Shown: one piece after another, positions 33,255 to 43,006 of the stretch
Layout: each line of letters opens with the position of its first letter
Numbering within the stretch: position 1 is the first letter of the stretch
Assembly: GCF_000025545.1 (NCBI RefSeq)
Contig: NC_013889.1
Location: 675,501 to 739,500 of the forward strand
Direction: 5' to 3'
DNA: 64,000 nucleotides
From: Thioalkalivibrio sp. K90mix
Lineage (GTDB): Bacteria > Pseudomonadota > Gammaproteobacteria > Ectothiorhodospirales > Ectothiorhodospiraceae
Translations under genes and position numbers: made by a program
Notes under the pieces: generated by a model
Databases searched by the model: none
What the model was told of the DNA's origin: nothing
What the model saw: the letters and a program-made list of their open reading frames with translations, nothing else

Positions 33255-35734
33255 TGGATACCGCGAACGACAAGCCGCGGCTGGTCCTGATCGGCAACGG
33301 CATGGCCGGCATGCGCACGGTCGAGGAGCTCTTGAAGCTCACGCCGGACATGTACGACATCACCGTGTTCGGCGCCGAGCCCTGGGGCAACTACAACCGC
33401 ATCATGCTCTCGCCGGTGCTGGCCTCGGAGAAGACCGTCGACGAGATCATGCTGAACGACGATGCCTGGTATGCCGAACGCGGCATCACCCTGCACAAGG
33501 GCCGACGCATCGAGCGGATCGACCGCGTGAACCGGCGGGTGATCGCCGAGGACGGCACCGAGGCGCCCTATGACCGCCTGCTGCTGGCGACCGGCTCCGA
33601 CCCGGTGATGATCCCGGTGCCGGGGCACGAACTGGAGGGCGTGGTTGCCTTCCGCGACATCCACGACGTGGACGCGATGCTCGCGGCCAGCCGCGCACAC
33701 CAGCATGCGGTGGTGATCGGCGGCGGCCTGCTGGGCCTGGAGGCTGCCAACGGCCTGATGCGCCAGGGCATGGAGGTCACCGTGGTGCACCTGATGGATC
33801 ACCTGATGGAGCGCCAGCTGGATGCCGAGGCCGCCGGGATGCTGCGCGGCTCGCTGGAGGAGCGCGGCATGCGTTTTCGCATGGCGCACCAGACCGAGGC
33901 GATCCTGGGCGAGGACCGCGTCACCGGCGTGCGCTTCACCGACGGCAGCGAGGTCGAGGCGGATCTGGTGGTGATGGCGGTCGGCATCCGTCCGAACACC
34001 GCGCTGGCCGAGTCCGCCGGGCTGCACTGCGAGCGCGGCGTGGTGGTGAACGACACGATGCAGACCTATGACCCGTCGATCTACGCGGTCGGCGAGTGTG
34101 TGCAGCACCGCGGCGCCACCTACGGCCTGGTCGCGCCCCTGTGGGAGCAGGCGAAGGTCTGCGCCAACCACCTGGCCGAGTACGGCATTGGGCGCTACGA
34201 GGGCTCGATGACCTCCACCAAGCTGAAGGTGACCGGGATCGACCTGTTCTCCGCCGGCGACTTCACCGGCGACGAGACCACCGAGGACCTGGTGTTCAAG
34301 GATGCCGCGCGCGGCGTCTACAAGCGCCTGGTGCTGAAGGACAACCGCATCCAGGGGGCCGTGCTGTACGGCGATACCCTGGACGGCTCCTGGTACTTCC
34401 AGCTGATGCGGGACGGAACGCCAGTGGCCGACATCCGCGAGAACCTGCTGTTCGGCCAGGCGCATATCGGCGACTCCGGTCATGGCGACGAGGCCTCGCG
34501 CGTGGCGGCGATGCCGGACAACGCCGAGATCTGCGGCTGCAATGGCGTGTGCAAGGGCGAGATCGTCCAGGCGATCAGCGAGCACAAGCTGTTCACGCTG
34601 GAGGACGTGCGTGCCCACACCAAGGCCTCGAACTCCTGCGGTTCCTGCACCGGACTGGTCGAGTCGCTGCTGGCGACCACGCTGGGCGGTGACTACTCCG
34701 ATGCCCCGGCGAAAAAGCCCGTCTGCGCCTGCACCGATCACAGTCACGACGAGGTTCGCGCGGCGATCACCCGCGACGGCCTGAAGACCATGGACGCGGT
34801 GTTCGAGGCCCTCGACTGGAAGACCCCGAACGGCTGCCATGTCTGCCGTCCGGCGCTCAACTACTACCTGCTGGCGGCCTGGCCGAAGGACTACCAGGAC
34901 GACGCCCAGTCGCGCTTCATCAACGAGCGCGCCCACGGCAACATCCAGAAGGACGGTACCTATTCCGTCGTGCCGCGCATCTGGGGCGGGGTGACCACCC
35001 CGGCCGAGCTGCGCGCGATCGCCGAGGTGGCCGAGCGCTACCAGGTGCCCACGGTCAAGTTCACCGGCGGCCAGCGCATCGACCTGCTGGGGGTGAAGAA
35101 GGCCGACCTGCCGGCGATGTGGCGCGATCTCGGCGACGCCGGGTTTGTCTCCGGCCATGCCTACGGCAAGGCCCTGCGTACGGTGAAGACCTGTGTCGGC
35201 TCCGAGTGGTGCCGCTTTGGCACCCAGGACTCGACCGGACTCGGCATCCAGCTGGAACGGATGAGCTGGGGCTCCTGGACCCCGCACAAGTTCAAGATGG
35301 CGGTCTCTGGCTGTCCGCGTAACTGCGCCGAGGCCACGATCAAGGACCTGGGCGTGGTCTGCGTGGACTCGGGCTACGAGCTGCACGTGGGCGGCAACGG
35401 CGGGGTGAAGGTGCGCGCCACCGACTTCCTCTGCAAGGTGGAGACCGAGGCCGAGGTGCTGGAATATGCCGGGGCCTTCATGCAGTTCTACCGCGAAGAC
35501 GCGCGCTACCTGGAACGCACCGCCCCGTGGATCGAGCGCGTCGGGCTGACCCGGGTGAAGGAACGCCTGGTGGACGACGCCGAGAACCGCGCGGCACTGT
35601 ACGCCCGCTTCCTGGAGTCGCAGGAGGTGGCGCAGGTGGACCCCTGGGCCGAGCGGGCCGCCGGGCATGCGGCGCACGAGTTCATTCCGATCACGCCGGT
35701 GGACGCGCCCCCGCGCCAGGGGGTGTCGGCATGA
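33254..35734 (+). CDS. nirB: Assimilatory nitrite reductase large subunit NirB
   Basis: 826-residue siroheme nitrite reductase that reduces nitrite to ammonium with NAD(P)H. Domain order: FAD/NAD oxidoreductase (1-400; GNGMAGMRTVEELL, VIGGGLLGLEAANGL), first BFD [2Fe-2S] domain (CGCNGVCKG then CGSCTG, about 420-465), a second BFD-like segment (CACTDHSHDE then CHVCRPA), and the siroheme/[4Fe-4S] domain with CVGSEWC and SGCPRNCAEATIKD. All cluster cysteines are present. Cytoplasmic. It forms the catalytic unit with NirD, whose start overlaps. Confidence 0.95.
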   Translation: MDTANDKPRLVLIGNGMAGMRTVEELLKLTPDMYDITVFGAEPWGNYNRIMLSPVLASEKTVDEIMLNDDAWYAERGITLHKGRRIERIDRVNRRVIAEDGTEAPYDRLLLATGSDPVMIPVPGHELEGVVAFRDIHDVDAMLAASRAHQHAVVIGGGLLGLEAANGLMRQGMEVTVVHLMDHLMERQLDAEAAGMLRGSLEERGMRFRMAHQTEAILGEDRVTGVRFTDGSEVEADLVVMAVGIRPNTALAESAGLHCERGVVVNDTMQTYDPSIYAVGECVQHRGATYGLVAPLWEQAKVCANHLAEYGIGRYEGSMTSTKLKVTGIDLFSAGDFTGDETTEDLVFKDAARGVYKRLVLKDNRIQGAVLYGDTLDGSWYFQLMRDGTPVADIRENLLFGQAHIGDSGHGDEASRVAAMPDNAEICGCNGVCKGEIVQAISEHKLFTLEDVRAHTKASNSCGSCTGLVESLLATTLGGDYSDAPAKKPVCACTDHSHDEVRAAITRDGLKTMDAVFEALDWKTPNGCHVCRPALNYYLLAAWPKDYQDDAQSRFINERAHGNIQKDGTYSVVPRIWGGVTTPAELRAIAEVAERYQVPTVKFTGGQRIDLLGVKKADLPAMWRDLGDAGFVSGHAYGKALRTVKTCVGSEWCRFGTQDSTGLGIQLERMSWGSWTPHKFKMAVSGCPRNCAEATIKDLGVVCVDSGYELHVGGNGGVKVRATDFLCKVETEAEVLEYAGAFMQFYREDARYLERTAPWIERVGLTRVKERLVDDAENRAALYARFLESQEVAQVDPWAERAAGHAAHEFIPITPVDAPPRQGVSA

Positions 35735-36102
35735 GCTGGCTTGCGATCTGTCCGCTCGAGGACATCCCGCCGCTGGGTGCGCGCGTAGTGGCGAGTCCGA
35801 ACGGCGACATCGCCGTGTTCCGCGCCGCGGATGACCGCGTGTTTGCCCTGCGCGACCAGTGCCCGCACAAGGGCGGGCCGCTGTCGCAGGGCATCGTCCA
35901 CGGCGAGCGCGTGACCTGCCCGCTGCACAACTGGGTGATCGACCTGCAGTCCGGCGAGGCCACCGGGGCGGACAGTGGCTGTACCCATGCCTTCCCGATA
36001 CGGGTGACCGACGGTCAGGTGTGGCTGGATTTCTCCGGCGCCACGGGCGACGCCGCGGATGATACCGCTGAGGTGCCGGTCGCCTGCCGCGAGGCGGGCT
36101 GA
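35731..36102 (+). CDS. nirD: Nitrite reductase small subunit NirD (Rieske type)
   Basis: 123-residue Rieske-domain protein partner of NirB. Both Rieske boxes are intact: CPHKG and CPLHNW, so it should bind a [2Fe-2S] cluster, unlike NirD forms that have lost the ligands. ATGA overlap with nirB. It is likely to help electron transfer to or stabilise NirB. Confidence 0.92.
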   Translation: MSWLAICPLEDIPPLGARVVASPNGDIAVFRAADDRVFALRDQCPHKGGPLSQGIVHGERVTCPLHNWVIDLQSGEATGADSGCTHAFPIRVTDGQVWLDFSGATGDAADDTAEVPVACREAG

Positions 36103-36103
36103 G

Positions 36104-38794
36104 ATGGCCGCGCCCGAGTCGGTGACCCGCACCACCTGCCCCTATTGCGGAGTGGGCTGCGGCGTGGCGGTGACCGCGACGCCGGACGGCGAGTTTCCGG
36201 TCGCGGTGCGCGGCGACCCCGCCCATCCGGCGAATGCCGGGCGCCTGTGCTCCAAGGGCGCGGCACTGGCCGAGACCCTCGGCGACGAGGCCCGGCTGCT
36301 GCACCCGGAGATCGGCGGGCGGCGTGTCGATTGGGAGACCGCGCTGGATCATGTGGCGGACGGCTTTCGCGAGACCATCGCGGTGCACGGGCCGGATGCG
36401 GTTGCCCTGTATGTCTCCGGGCAGATCCTGACCGAGGATTACTACGTCGCCAACAAGCTGATGAAGGGCTTTGTCGGCTCGGCCAATATCGACACCAACT
36501 CCCGGCTTTGCATGTCCACGGCCGTGGCCGCCCATACCCGTGCCTTCGGCGTGGACGGCGTGCCGGGGAGCTATACCGATCTCGAGCAGGCCGATCTGGT
36601 CGTGGTGACGGGCTCCAACATGGCCTGGGCGCACCCGGTCCTGTTCCAGTGCCTGCAGGCCGCCCGCGCGGCGCGCCCGGAGATGAAGCTGGTGGTGATC
36701 GACCCGCGGCGCACGGCCACCGCCCAGGCGGCCGATCTGCACCTGCCGCTGGCGCCGGGCACGGATGCCTGGTTGTTCAACGGCCTGCTGGATCACCTGC
36801 GCCGCGAGGATGCCCTGGACCCGGCATTCCTGGAACGCCATGTCGACGGCTTTGCCGACGCCCTGGCGGCGGCCCGCGCCTCCAGCCCGTCGATTGCCGT
36901 GACCGCCGAGACCTGCGAACTGGACCCCGAAGCGGTGGCCACCTTCTTCCGTTGGTTTGCTCGAACGGAGCGGGCCGTGACCGCGTTCTGTCAGGGCATC
37001 AACCAGTCCGACAGCGGTGTGGACAAGGCCGGGACGATCCTCAACGTGCACCTGGCCACCGGCCGCATCGGCCGCCCGGGCATGGGCCCGTTCTCGCTGA
37101 CCGGTCAGCCCAATGCGATGGGTGGGCGCGAGGTCGGCGGACTGGCCAGCCAGTTGGCCGCGCACATGGGCTTCGACGAAGTGTCTTTGGATCGCGTAAG
37201 TCGCTTCTGGAATGCACCGAATCTCGCCCGCAAGCCGGGGCTCAAGGCGCTGGATCTGTTCCGCGCGGTCGAGTCGGGGCAGGTGAAGGCGATCTGGATT
37301 ATCGGCACCAATCCCTTGTTCAGCCTGCCCGAAGCCGAACGCTTCGAGCGGGCCCTGCGCGACTGCCCGCTGGTCGTGGTCTCCGACTGCGTGCGCGAGA
37401 CCGAGACAACCCGCGTGGCCGACGTGCTGTTGCCAGCGACCACCTGGGGCGAGAAGGACGGCACGGTGACCAATTCCGAGCGGCGCATCTCGCGCCAGCG
37501 CCCGTTCCGGGAACCCCCGGGCGAGGCGCGTCACGACTGGTGGGCGCTGGCCGAGGTCGCCCGCCGCCTGGGCTTTGCCGAGGCCTTCCCCTATACGCAG
37601 CCGGTGGAGATTTTCCGCGAGCATGCGGCCCTGTCCGCGTTCGAAAACGACGGCACGCGCGACTTCGACATCGGCGCACTGGCCACGACCGACGCGGCCG
37701 CCTTTGAGGCCCTCGAACCGGTGCAGTGGCCGCTGCCCGCCGGAGCCGAGGCGGGTACGGCGCAGCTCTACGCCGATGGCCGCTTCTTTACGGCCAACGG
37801 TCGTGCGCGGCTCGCGGCGGTCAGTCCGCAATCGCCAACCGATCCAGTCGATGCCGAGTACCCGCTGCGCCTGAACACCGGCCGCATCCGTGACCAGTGG
37901 CACAGCATGACCCGCACTGCGAGTACCCCGCGCCTGAGTGCCCATCAGCCGGAACCGTTCGTCGAGATCCATCCGGTGGATGCCGGCCTGTTCCGTGTGC
38001 AGGCGGGCGATCTGGCCGAGGTGACCAGCCGACATGGGCGTTTGCTGGCGCGGGTGCAGGTGAGCCGTGAGCAACGCCCCGGCAGCGTGTTTGTGCCGAT
38101 GCACTGGAGCCGCCCGATCGCGCGGCTGGCGCGGGTGGATGCCCTGGTGCCCGCGCATGTCGATCCGGTCTCCGGGCAGCCGGCGTTCAAGCACACCGCC
38201 GTCTCGGTGCGCCCGGCGGCGATGGACTGGCACGGCTTCGTACTGAGCCGCGAACCCGTGGCCCTGCCGGAGGCCGACTACGCGGTGACCGCGCGCGGCC
38301 CGCGGCATCTGCGCGTCGAACTGGCCGGACGTGGCGCGCCACCCGAGATCGCCGACTGGCGGGCACGGCTGGATGGCCCCGGCGAGTGGCTGGAGTTCGC
38401 CGACCCGGCGGGTGGTCGCTACCGCGTCGCGCGCATTCATGGGGGCCGGCTCGCCTGCGTGCTGTTCGCGGGGCCCGATCGGGGCCTGCCCGAGCGCGAA
38501 TGGCTGGGCGGTCTGTTCGCAGCCGAGTCGATCACGGATGACGAACGCATGGCCCTGCTCACGGGGCGTCCGCCGAACGGCCAGGTCGCGCGCGGGCGCC
38601 TGGTCTGCGCCTGCTTCGGCGTGGACGAGACGCGCATCCGCACGGCGATCCGTGAGCAGGGGCTGGCGACCTGCGAGGCCGTGGGTGCCTGTCTCGAGGC
38701 CGGTACCAACTGCGGCTCCTGCCGCCCCGAGATCCAGACCCTGTTGAATGAAGAATCCGAGGCGCCCACGGATCCCGTGGCGCGGGAGGGATGA
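36104..38794 (+). CDS. nasA: Assimilatory nitrate reductase catalytic subunit NasA
   Basis: 896-residue cytoplasmic molybdopterin (bis-MGD) nitrate reductase. The amino-terminal [4Fe-4S] motif is C12, C15, C19 (CPYCGVGC) plus a cysteine in GRLCSKG. The Mo-bis-MGD body contains CMSTAVAAH, with the likely Mo-ligand cysteine, and GRIRDQWHSMTRT near the C-terminal domain. A fused C-terminal BFD-like [2Fe-2S] domain (CACFGVD, then CGSCRPE) is the likely electron entry, as in NasA of other proteobacteria. It follows nirD by one base and overlaps cysG. Confidence 0.93.
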   Translation: MAAPESVTRTTCPYCGVGCGVAVTATPDGEFPVAVRGDPAHPANAGRLCSKGAALAETLGDEARLLHPEIGGRRVDWETALDHVADGFRETIAVHGPDAVALYVSGQILTEDYYVANKLMKGFVGSANIDTNSRLCMSTAVAAHTRAFGVDGVPGSYTDLEQADLVVVTGSNMAWAHPVLFQCLQAARAARPEMKLVVIDPRRTATAQAADLHLPLAPGTDAWLFNGLLDHLRREDALDPAFLERHVDGFADALAAARASSPSIAVTAETCELDPEAVATFFRWFARTERAVTAFCQGINQSDSGVDKAGTILNVHLATGRIGRPGMGPFSLTGQPNAMGGREVGGLASQLAAHMGFDEVSLDRVSRFWNAPNLARKPGLKALDLFRAVESGQVKAIWIIGTNPLFSLPEAERFERALRDCPLVVVSDCVRETETTRVADVLLPATTWGEKDGTVTNSERRISRQRPFREPPGEARHDWWALAEVARRLGFAEAFPYTQPVEIFREHAALSAFENDGTRDFDIGALATTDAAAFEALEPVQWPLPAGAEAGTAQLYADGRFFTANGRARLAAVSPQSPTDPVDAEYPLRLNTGRIRDQWHSMTRTASTPRLSAHQPEPFVEIHPVDAGLFRVQAGDLAEVTSRHGRLLARVQVSREQRPGSVFVPMHWSRPIARLARVDALVPAHVDPVSGQPAFKHTAVSVRPAAMDWHGFVLSREPVALPEADYAVTARGPRHLRVELAGRGAPPEIADWRARLDGPGEWLEFADPAGGRYRVARIHGGRLACVLFAGPDRGLPEREWLGGLFAAESITDDERMALLTGRPPNGQVARGRLVCACFGVDETRIRTAIREQGLATCEAVGACLEAGTNCGSCRPEIQTLLNEESEAPTDPVAREG

Positions 38795-40245
38795 GCATGG
38801 AACACCTGCCGATCTATATGCAGTTGCACGGCCGTGAGGCCCTGGTGGTCGGGGCCGGCCCGGTGGCAACGCGCAAGGCAGCGCTGCTGCTGGAGGCCGG
38901 GGCGCGGGTGCGCCTTCGGGCCCCTGCGTACAGCGAGGCCGCCGAGCGTCTGCTGCGCGAGCACCCGGAGCCGATCACCCGCGAGCCGGGTATCTATGAC
39001 ACCGAATGCCTGGGTGAAGCGGCGATCGTGATCGCCGCCACCGATGACGCGGCGGTGAACCGCCAGGTCTCCGAGGACTGCATCGCGCGTGCGATCCCGG
39101 TGAACGTGGCCGACCAGCCGGAGCTTTGCAGCTTCATCCTGCCGGCCATCGTCGAGCGCGGCCCGCTGACCATCGCGATCGGCTCCGGTGGCCGGGCACC
39201 GGTGCTGGTGCGTCTGCTGCGCGCGAAGATCGAGAGCCTGATCCCGACCGGCTACGGGCGCCTGGCGGATCTCGCCGGTTGCCTGCGCGACCGGGTGCGC
39301 GCCCATTTCGACAGTGTGAACGCGCGGCGCGCCTTCTGGGAGCGGGCCTTTGCCGGGCCGGCCACCGAGCTGGCCCTGGCCGGGCGCATGGACGCGGCGG
39401 CAGAGCGCTTGGAGCAAGAATTGAATGAAGCGGATGCCGCCACGCCGGGCGAGGTCTACCTGATCGGTGCCGGTCCGGGTGATCCGGACCTGCTGACCTT
39501 CCGCGCGTTGCGTCTGCTGCAGCAGGCCGACGTGGTCGTCTACGATCGCCTGGTGTCCTCCGAGGTGGTGAACCTGGCCCGGCGCGAGGCCGAGCGCTTC
39601 TATGTCGGCAAGGAGCGTGACCACCACTGCGTGCCGCAGGAGGCGATCAGCGCGCTGCTCTCCCGGCTGGCGCGCGAGGGCAAGCGCGTGGCACGGCTGA
39701 AGGGCGGCGACCCGTTTGTGTTCGGCCGCGGCGGCGAGGAGCTGGACGTGCTCGCCCGCGACGGCGTGGCCTACCAGGTGGTGCCCGGCATCACCGCGGC
39801 CAGTGGCTGTTCCGCCTATTCGGGCATCCCGCTAACCCACCGTGATCATGCCCAGTCCGTGCGCTTCATTACCGGCCATACCCGCGAGGGCCGGCTGGAC
39901 GTGGACTGGTCGCAGTTGACGAACACCCGCGAGACGCTGGTGTTCTATATGGGCCGCAAGGGGCTGGGGGAGATCTGCCGCGGGCTCAAGGGTGCGGGCC
40001 GGGCCGGGCGGACCCCGGCCGCGATCATCGAGAACGGCACCACCGCGCATCAGCGCGTCGTGACCGGCACGCTGGACACCCTGGCGGCCCGGGCCGAACG
40101 CGAACAGGTCGGTTCGCCCAGTCTGGTCGTGATCGGCGAGGTCGCCGCCTGTCATCAGCGCCTGGCCTGGTTCCGGCCGGATGCCGGTGCCGCTGCGACG
40201 TTCCCGCAGCCGATGCCGGGGTCCGCGTCCGCGAGCGCGGCGTGA
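38791..40245 (+). CDS. cysG: Siroheme synthase CysG
   Basis: 484-residue fused enzyme making siroheme from uroporphyrinogen III. The amino-terminal third is precorrin-2 dehydrogenase and ferrochelatase (GPVATRKAALLLEAGARV, VNVADQPELCSFILPA). The C-terminal part is SUMT methyltransferase (VYLIGAGPGDPDLLT, RLKGGDPFVFGRGGEE, VVPGITAASGCSAYSGIPL). Siroheme is the prosthetic group of NirB, which explains its place in the operon. ATGA overlap with nasA, GTGA overlap with hemD. A few residues longer at the C-terminus than E. coli CysG. Confidence 0.95.
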   Translation: MSMEHLPIYMQLHGREALVVGAGPVATRKAALLLEAGARVRLRAPAYSEAAERLLREHPEPITREPGIYDTECLGEAAIVIAATDDAAVNRQVSEDCIARAIPVNVADQPELCSFILPAIVERGPLTIAIGSGGRAPVLVRLLRAKIESLIPTGYGRLADLAGCLRDRVRAHFDSVNARRAFWERAFAGPATELALAGRMDAAAERLEQELNEADAATPGEVYLIGAGPGDPDLLTFRALRLLQQADVVVYDRLVSSEVVNLARREAERFYVGKERDHHCVPQEAISALLSRLAREGKRVARLKGGDPFVFGRGGEELDVLARDGVAYQVVPGITAASGCSAYSGIPLTHRDHAQSVRFITGHTREGRLDVDWSQLTNTRETLVFYMGRKGLGEICRGLKGAGRAGRTPAAIIENGTTAHQRVVTGTLDTLAARAEREQVGSPSLVVIGEVAACHQRLAWFRPDAGAAATFPQPMPGSASASAA

Positions 40246-41096
40246 GCGGACCGGCGATCCGTGCGCGTGCGGTCTCCGGCGAGCTTGCCGGCTGCCGGGT
40301 CGCGCTCCCGGAGAGCCGGGCGCTGGAGGTCTTCGCCGGCCTGCTGGAGCGGCGCGGGGCCGAGGTCTGGCGCTGCCCGCTGATCGCGATCCACGACAGC
40401 CCCGACCGCGTGGCGATCGAGACCTGGCTGGACAAGGCCATCGCGGCGCCGTTCGATTGCCTGATCTTCCTGACCGGCGAGGGCTTCACCCGCCTGACCG
40501 GCTTTGCGCAGCGTGCCGGATGCGAGGACGACTGGCTGGCGGCCGTGAGGCGGACGCCGACCCTGGTGCGCGGCCCCAAGCCGGGGCGGGTGATGAAGCC
40601 CTTCGGCGTGCGGCCGGATGCGGTCGCGGTGGCCCCGACGACCGAGGGCATTATCGAAACCCTTTCTGGACAGGATCTGGCCGGGCGGCGTATCGGGCTA
40701 CAGCTCTACGGCGCGGAGCCCAACCGGCGCCTGCTCGGGTTTCTGGAGCAGGCCGGTGCCGAGGACTTTCCCGTCTGGCCCTATCGCTATGCGGATGCCG
40801 CCGAGGCCGGGCGAGTGACTGGATTGATCGAGGCCATGATCGCGGGGGATGTGGATGCGATCGCCTTCACCAGCCAGGCCCAGGTGCGGCGCCTGCTGCG
40901 CGTTGCCCGTGACTCGGGGTATCAGGATTCGCTGCTGGCGGCGCTCGGCCGCACCGTCGTCGCCGCGATCGGCCCGGTGGTGGCCGACGAGCTGCGCGCC
41001 CACGGGGTGCATCCGACGGTGGTCCCCGACAGTCAGTACTTCATGAAACCCCTGGTCTCGGCGCTCGCGCGCCACCTGGATGCACATGGCCGCTGA
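40242..41096 (+). CDS. hemD: Uroporphyrinogen-III synthase (HemD-like)
   Basis: 284-residue HemD-fold protein. The two-lobed structure is suggested by repeated Rossmann-like halves: GCRVALPESRALEVFAGLL at the start and GRRIGLQLYGAEPNRRLLGF in the middle, with IAFTSQAQVRRLL near the C-terminus. It makes uroporphyrinogen III, the substrate of CysG. GTG start overlaps the cysG stop, so it is the last gene of the nitrate operon. It may be a second, operon-specific copy that raises siroheme precursor supply. Confidence 0.85.
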   Translation: MSGPAIRARAVSGELAGCRVALPESRALEVFAGLLERRGAEVWRCPLIAIHDSPDRVAIETWLDKAIAAPFDCLIFLTGEGFTRLTGFAQRAGCEDDWLAAVRRTPTLVRGPKPGRVMKPFGVRPDAVAVAPTTEGIIETLSGQDLAGRRIGLQLYGAEPNRRLLGFLEQAGAEDFPVWPYRYADAAEAGRVTGLIEAMIAGDVDAIAFTSQAQVRRLLRVARDSGYQDSLLAALGRTVVAAIGPVVADELRAHGVHPTVVPDSQYFMKPLVSALARHLDAHGR

Positions 41097-41117
41097 ATCA
41101 CGAGCCCGACGCGGGTC

Positions 41118-42926
41118 TTAGCGACCGTCGTGGCCGGCGTACATCGCCTCGATGGCCTCGCTGTAGTGCTCGACGATCACCGGGCGCTTGAGCTTCATGG
41201 TCGGGGTCAGCATGCCGTTGTCCACGGACCAGGCCTCGTGGGTCACATGCACATGGCGGATCTTGGCGTAGCCGGGGAAGTCGCGTAGCTGATACTGGAT
41301 GCGCTGCAGCAGGGCGCGTTCGGCCTTGCGTGGCAGCCGGCCCTCGGTCTCGGCGTCGAGGTCATGGTCGCTGGCAAAAGAGGCCCAGGCCTCCGGCTCC
41401 GGCACGACCAGCGCGGTCAGGAAGGAGCGGTTGTCGCCCACGATCATCACCTGGTCGAACAGCGCATCCAGCGCGATCGCCATCTCCATGTCGGCCGGCG
41501 GGACCTTCTCGCCGTTGGTCAGCACCAGGATGTCCTTGATGCGCCCGGTGATGAATACATGCCCGCTGTCGTCGATGCGGGCCTGGTCGCCACTGTGCAG
41601 CCAGCCGTCTTCGTCGATGGTCTCGCGGGTGGCCTCCTCGTTCTTCCAGTAGCCGAGCATCACGCAAGGGCTGCGGGTGAGCAGTTCGTCCATCTCGCCG
41701 ATCCTGATTTCCACTCCGGGCAGCGGCTTGCCGATCGAGGCGGGGAGGTTGTCGTCCGGGGTGTTCACGGTGACCACCGGGCTGGCCTCGGTCATTCCGT
41801 ATCCGTGCAGTACCGGCAGGCCCAGGCCGATGAAGAACTGGGCGATTGGTGGGGGCAGGGGAGCGCCGCCGCAGACCGCGAAGCGTAGCTCGCCGCCCAG
41901 GCGGTCCAGCACCTTGCGCGCGACAATGCGCTCCAGTACGGGCCAGAGCAGGAAACCGGGGGACCAGCCGCCCCGGCCCTGCTGGTGCTCGAAGCGCTTC
42001 CAGCCGATGCTGACGGTTGCCTTGAACAGGGCGCGGCCGAGGCCCGATTTCTGTTTTAGCCCCGCCTGGATGCGGCCATGTACGCGTTCGTAGATGCGCG
42101 GCACCGAGATCAGCACGGTGGGGCGCACGTTGACCAGGTCCTCTCCCAGGGCCTGAATGGAGCGCGCGAAGGCGACCTCGGCACCGATCAGCATGGGCAT
42201 GTACAGCCCGGCGGTGCGTTCCAGCATGTGCGACAGCGGCAGGAACGACAGAAACCGGTCGGCGGGCGACAGCGGGCCGGCCTGCGAGGAGGCCCAGGCG
42301 TTCTCCAGGATGTTGCGGTGCGAGAGGATTACGCCCTTGGGGCGCCCGGTGGTGCCGGACGTATAGACGATCGTGGCCATGGCCTCCGGATCGAGGTCCG
42401 GGTGGTGGAATTCGGTGGCTTCGTGCCGCGTGAGCCAGTCTTCCAGCTCGGTCACGCGGTCGTCGTCCGGCTCCGTGTCCTCGCCGCCGATGTTCACGAT
42501 GCGCCGCAGCGACGGCATGTTCTCGAAGTGCTCGGACAGCCGGCGGCTGTGGGCGCTCTCGCCCAGCAGCAGGATGCGTGCCTGCGTCTGGCCGATGATG
42601 TAGGCGACGTTGTCCGGACGATCGTCGGTGTACAGCGGGACCGGGACCAGCCCCAGCCCCATCGCCGCCTGGTCGAACGCGACCCACTCGCGCGAGTTGC
42701 CGAGCATCAATGCGACACGCTCGCCGGGCTTGAGGCCCTCCGCGGCCAGTGCGGCCTGCCAGCGATCCACCATCGCGCCCATCTCGCGCCAGGAGGTCTG
42801 CTGCCACGCCTCGCGCGCGGTGTTGTAGTGGCGGTAGGCCGGGGCATCCGGTGTCTGTTCGACACGGACACGGAACAGCGAGGGGAGGGTCGGGGCCTGG
42901 TCGGGACGGATCGCGGAATCGGACAT
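41118..42926 (-). CDS. Long-chain acyl-CoA synthetase (AMP-forming, COG1022-like)
   Basis: 602-residue ANL-superfamily ligase that activates fatty acids to acyl-CoA through acyl-AMP. The P-loop-like motif is YTSGTTGRPKGVILS, followed by YGMTEASP, GWLHSGDQARID and the C-terminal hinge TNGEKVPPADME. It lies convergent to hemD with a 21-base gap. The upstream frame beyond 42926 is low-complexity and non-coding. Physiological role not evident from neighbours. Confidence 0.9.
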   Translation of the reverse strand: MSDSAIRPDQAPTLPSLFRVRVEQTPDAPAYRHYNTAREAWQQTSWREMGAMVDRWQAALAAEGLKPGERVALMLGNSREWVAFDQAAMGLGLVPVPLYTDDRPDNVAYIIGQTQARILLLGESAHSRRLSEHFENMPSLRRIVNIGGEDTEPDDDRVTELEDWLTRHEATEFHHPDLDPEAMATIVYTSGTTGRPKGVILSHRNILENAWASSQAGPLSPADRFLSFLPLSHMLERTAGLYMPMLIGAEVAFARSIQALGEDLVNVRPTVLISVPRIYERVHGRIQAGLKQKSGLGRALFKATVSIGWKRFEHQQGRGGWSPGFLLWPVLERIVARKVLDRLGGELRFAVCGGAPLPPPIAQFFIGLGLPVLHGYGMTEASPVVTVNTPDDNLPASIGKPLPGVEIRIGEMDELLTRSPCVMLGYWKNEEATRETIDEDGWLHSGDQARIDDSGHVFITGRIKDILVLTNGEKVPPADMEMAIALDALFDQVMIVGDNRSFLTALVVPEPEAWASFASDHDLDAETEGRLPRKAERALLQRIQYQLRDFPGYAKIRHVHVTHEAWSVDNGMLTPTMKLKRPVIVEHYSEAIEAMYAGHDGR

Positions 42927-43006
42927 CGGCGCGTCTCGCAGCTTGGAGTATGTTCGGGACGTTAGAGGACCCGGACCCGTGCGGCAACCTTGGCGTCTGT
43001 GGCGTT

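Noticed and set aside
33188-38869. Very long open frame of 1893 codons on the minus strand
   Set aside because: It lies antisense to nirB, nirD and nasA, is His/Val/Leu/Gly-rich low-complexity sequence with no domain pattern, and is expected from the GC-rich third positions of the true genes.
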